DNA from: an uncultured Lachnospiraceae bacterium
GTDB lineage: Bacteria > Bacillota > Clostridia > Lachnospirales > Lachnospiraceae
Reading direction: 5' to 3'
NCBI GenBank assembly: GCA_947175035.1
Contig: CAMWLG010000020.1
Location: forward strand, 1 to 49,173
Length of the DNA stretch: 49,173 bases
Part shown: one piece after another, positions 48,037-49,173 of the stretch
How the letters are laid out: the number at the start of each line of letters is the position of its first letter
Numbering within the stretch: the stretch's first letter is position 1
Program-made: the position numbers and the translations under genes
Notes under the pieces: generated by a model
Told to the model about the DNA's origin: nothing
What the model saw: the letters and a program-made list of their open reading frames with translations, nothing else
Database searches by the model: none

Positions 48037-48065
48037 TTGTGTACCCTTAAAAAATAGGTTATAAT
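48037..48065 (+). promoter_or_regulatory. promoter of the 48101 gene
   Basis: -35 TTGTGT (48037..48042), -10 TATAAT (48060..48065), 17-base spacer. It is divergent from the MATE promoter, about 20 bases away. Confidence 0.75.
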
Positions 48066-48100
48066 AGCGTTGACAAATCGAAATTTAGAGGGGTGCTACT

Positions 48101-48493
48101 GTGGTTGAAAAAGATGATTGGCGTTTATTGAATGATGTTGAATATTTGAAAAAAGCAAATATCAATCCGACTGATGGTGGAGAAATTTGTAAACATGCCC
48201 CTCATTTGAAACGTTGTGAATTTTGCTTAGAACCAGTGCAGGATAATATACATCAGTGGTGGTTTGTTCCTACCGACTTATCCTGTTGCATTTGCGAAGA
48301 ATGTTATAACGATTTCAAAGATGAATTCGAATGGAGAAAACTTGATGGCTGGGACATTGAATGGTGTATTAGATGTCCTGAATGTGGAGAAATTCTCGGT
48401 AAAACTTCAATATCTGAGGATTATGTGTATGAATGTTTGAAATGTCATATTTTGTACAGTTGGGATTTGAATGATGCCTTAAAGTTAGACTGA
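48101..48493 (+). CDS. zinc-ribbon protein, immunity-protein-like
   Basis: A 130-residue protein with many Cys/Trp: EDWRLLN-like start (VEKDDWRLLNDVEYLKKANI), HLKRCEFCLEPVQDNIHQWW, LSCCICEECYNDFKDEFEW, then IRCPECGEILGK and ECLKCHILYSWD. Two or three Cys pairs form zinc ribbons. From memory such DDWRL...CEFC...CEECFNDFK proteins are found near polymorphic toxin genes as orphan immunity genes, but I cannot prove it. The GTG start follows GAGGGG by seven bases. It is on the plus strand, unlike most of the window. Confidence 0.75.
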   Translation: MVEKDDWRLLNDVEYLKKANINPTDGGEICKHAPHLKRCEFCLEPVQDNIHQWWFVPTDLSCCICEECYNDFKDEFEWRKLDGWDIEWCIRCPECGEILGKTSISEDYVYECLKCHILYSWDLNDALKLD

Positions 48494-48539
48494 ACAATTC
48501 ATGTTTATTGAACTGGAAAGGTCGGAATAGGTGAAAAAA

Positions 48540-48662
48540 ATGGAAAAATTTCTTATTGATGCGACGGACTTGTGTTGGATTGATGGAAGTGCAGACAATG
48601 CCGATGATTTGTGTCTACATGGTCACGCCATCGTTTGCATTGGAAATGAGGATAACGTATAA
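48540..48662 (+). pseudogene. truncated 40-residue remnant, immunity-like
   Basis: A 40-residue frame, MEKFLIDATDLCWIDGSADN then ADDLCLHGHAIVCIGNEDNV, ends in TAA. The beginning looks like the N-terminus of a longer family (of the CLHGHAIVCIG...LEDYG type) of roughly 150 residues, so the rest is deleted or never joined here. It lacks a strong Shine-Dalgarno (GGTG). Together with 48101..48493 it suggests a graveyard of toxin-immunity genes. Confidence 0.6.
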
Positions 48663-48773
48663 TACTACAGCAATTGATAGTGTCAATGTTTTTAAAAAAA
48701 AGCTCAAACTGAGCCTCTTTAGGGTCACAATATTTAGCCTATATATTTATAATTAATTATTGAAATAGTTAAT

Positions 48774-48947
48774 TTATTGCTCTTCAGCTTTAAATGCGTA
48801 ATCGCTTTCCATCCAAACTTCACCAAATGCCTTGAACTGCCATAAACCTTTAAATTTCGGATGAGGAATTACTTCTACTACTTGTCCCTGAACTTGTTTA
48901 GCAACACCTATATCATTACCCATGCTATTTTTAATAGTTTTCTTCAA
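48774..48947 (-). CDS. small protein of unknown function (TTG start, 57 aa)
   Basis: A 57-residue frame: MKKTIKNSMGNDIGVAKQVQ, then VVEVIPHPKFKGLWQFKAFG and EVWMESDYAFKAEEQ. GGAGGG precedes a TTG start by eight bases; the nearer ATG runs into a stop. A short beta-rich protein that could be a small regulator or immunity piece; I do not recognise it. It lies just downstream of a partial gene at the window edge. Confidence 0.6.
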   Translation of the reverse strand: MKKTIKNSMGNDIGVAKQVQGQVVEVIPHPKFKGLWQFKAFGEVWMESDYAFKAEEQ

Positions 48948-48977
48948 AGCATTCTCCCTCCAGTTGAAATTTCATTT

Positions 48978-49173
48978 TCATTTTGCATTAATGATAAGAA
49001 CTTGATCCAATTTTCTACATAATTCTTGAAAAGATAATGGACTTTCTTCCCAATATGTTTTCATTTTTTCATTATTCTCTGCGTTCAAATCTAAGAGTCT
49101 CATTGTAGGTTGTAATTGTTCTTTAATTTCATCATCTGTAAGACTTTCTTTCCATGTTTGATACATATTATCA
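48978..49173 (-). CDS. C-terminal part of an unknown protein, open at the right edge
   Basis: 62 residues from an ATG at 49166 (MYQTWKESLTDDEIKEQLQP, LLDLNAENNEKMKTYWEESP, LDQVLIINAK). The frame is still open to the end of the window, so the true start may lie beyond. The helical acidic character suggests a small regulatory or immunity protein. No family is recognised. Confidence 0.5.
   Translation of the reverse strand, partial: DNMYQTWKESLTDDEIKEQLQPTMRLLDLNAENNEKMKTYWEESPLSFQELCRKLDQVLIINAK

Overview
The window looks like chromosome of a gut-type Clostridia, probably Lachnospiraceae. The clues are HK97-type phage modules of the kind common in that family, an FMN-riboswitch-controlled RibU, an AgrC/LytTR two-component pair, a class C group II intron, a CD1871A-type CXXC mini-protein and strong AGGAGG ribosome binding sites throughout. 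Nearly everything is on the minus strand, so the reading order runs from high to low coordinates. Family names come from reading the translations; no database search was possible.

Region 1 (1 to about 27.5 kb) is a siphovirus prophage, relatively GC-rich and cut at the left edge inside the tape-measure gene. Its early operon runs from two small Com-like zinc fingers and a sigma-like gene through DUF4406, DUF2800, DUF2815, a family A DNA polymerase, a VirE-type primase/helicase, VRR-NUC, an HNH gene and an SNF2 helicase to a late-regulator-like gene, and ends at a strong terminator near 15.8 kb. The late operon follows: HNH, a cytosine methyltransferase, terminase small and large subunits, portal, ClpP-type protease, HK97 capsid, connectors, tail tube, a tail chaperone with a -1 frameshift site, and tape measure. 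Two AT-rich cargo genes with their own promoter and terminator signals interrupt it: a Cys-His-Asp protein (2987..3481) and an FRG-domain protein (9361..10242). No integrase, repressor or attachment site was found inside the window.

Region 2 (27.6 to 38.1 kb) is the least explained part. An operon starts with a LytTR response regulator and an AgrC-like kinase and continues by gene overlap into at least six cytosolic-looking proteins of unknown function and a lipoprotein. Four of these proteins share a short N-terminal (V/I/L)(N/S)GI(G/D) motif and some share shuffled domains. Two families of intergenic repeats are interspersed: a two-hairpin element (five copies) and an 80-bp element. Two of the hairpin copies are preceded by a tiny conserved leader ORF encoding MKFDRGS.

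Region 3 (38.3 to 40.9 kb) holds a riboflavin module: promoter, FMN riboswitch, RibU transporter and an unusual riboflavin kinase fused to a PhoB-type DNA-binding domain. Next to it is a MerR regulator with a 19-bp-spacer promoter and a tautomerase that is nearly identical to one at 28.3 kb.

Region 4 (41 to 49.2 kb) holds a group IIC intron inserted directly behind the terminator of a TIR-like defence gene, insertion-element scars, a truncated aldo/keto reductase, a membrane redox module (4Fe-4S protein, CXXC mini-protein, TlpA lipoprotein), a MATE exporter with an operator over its promoter, and small, partly broken genes resembling toxin-immunity remnants.
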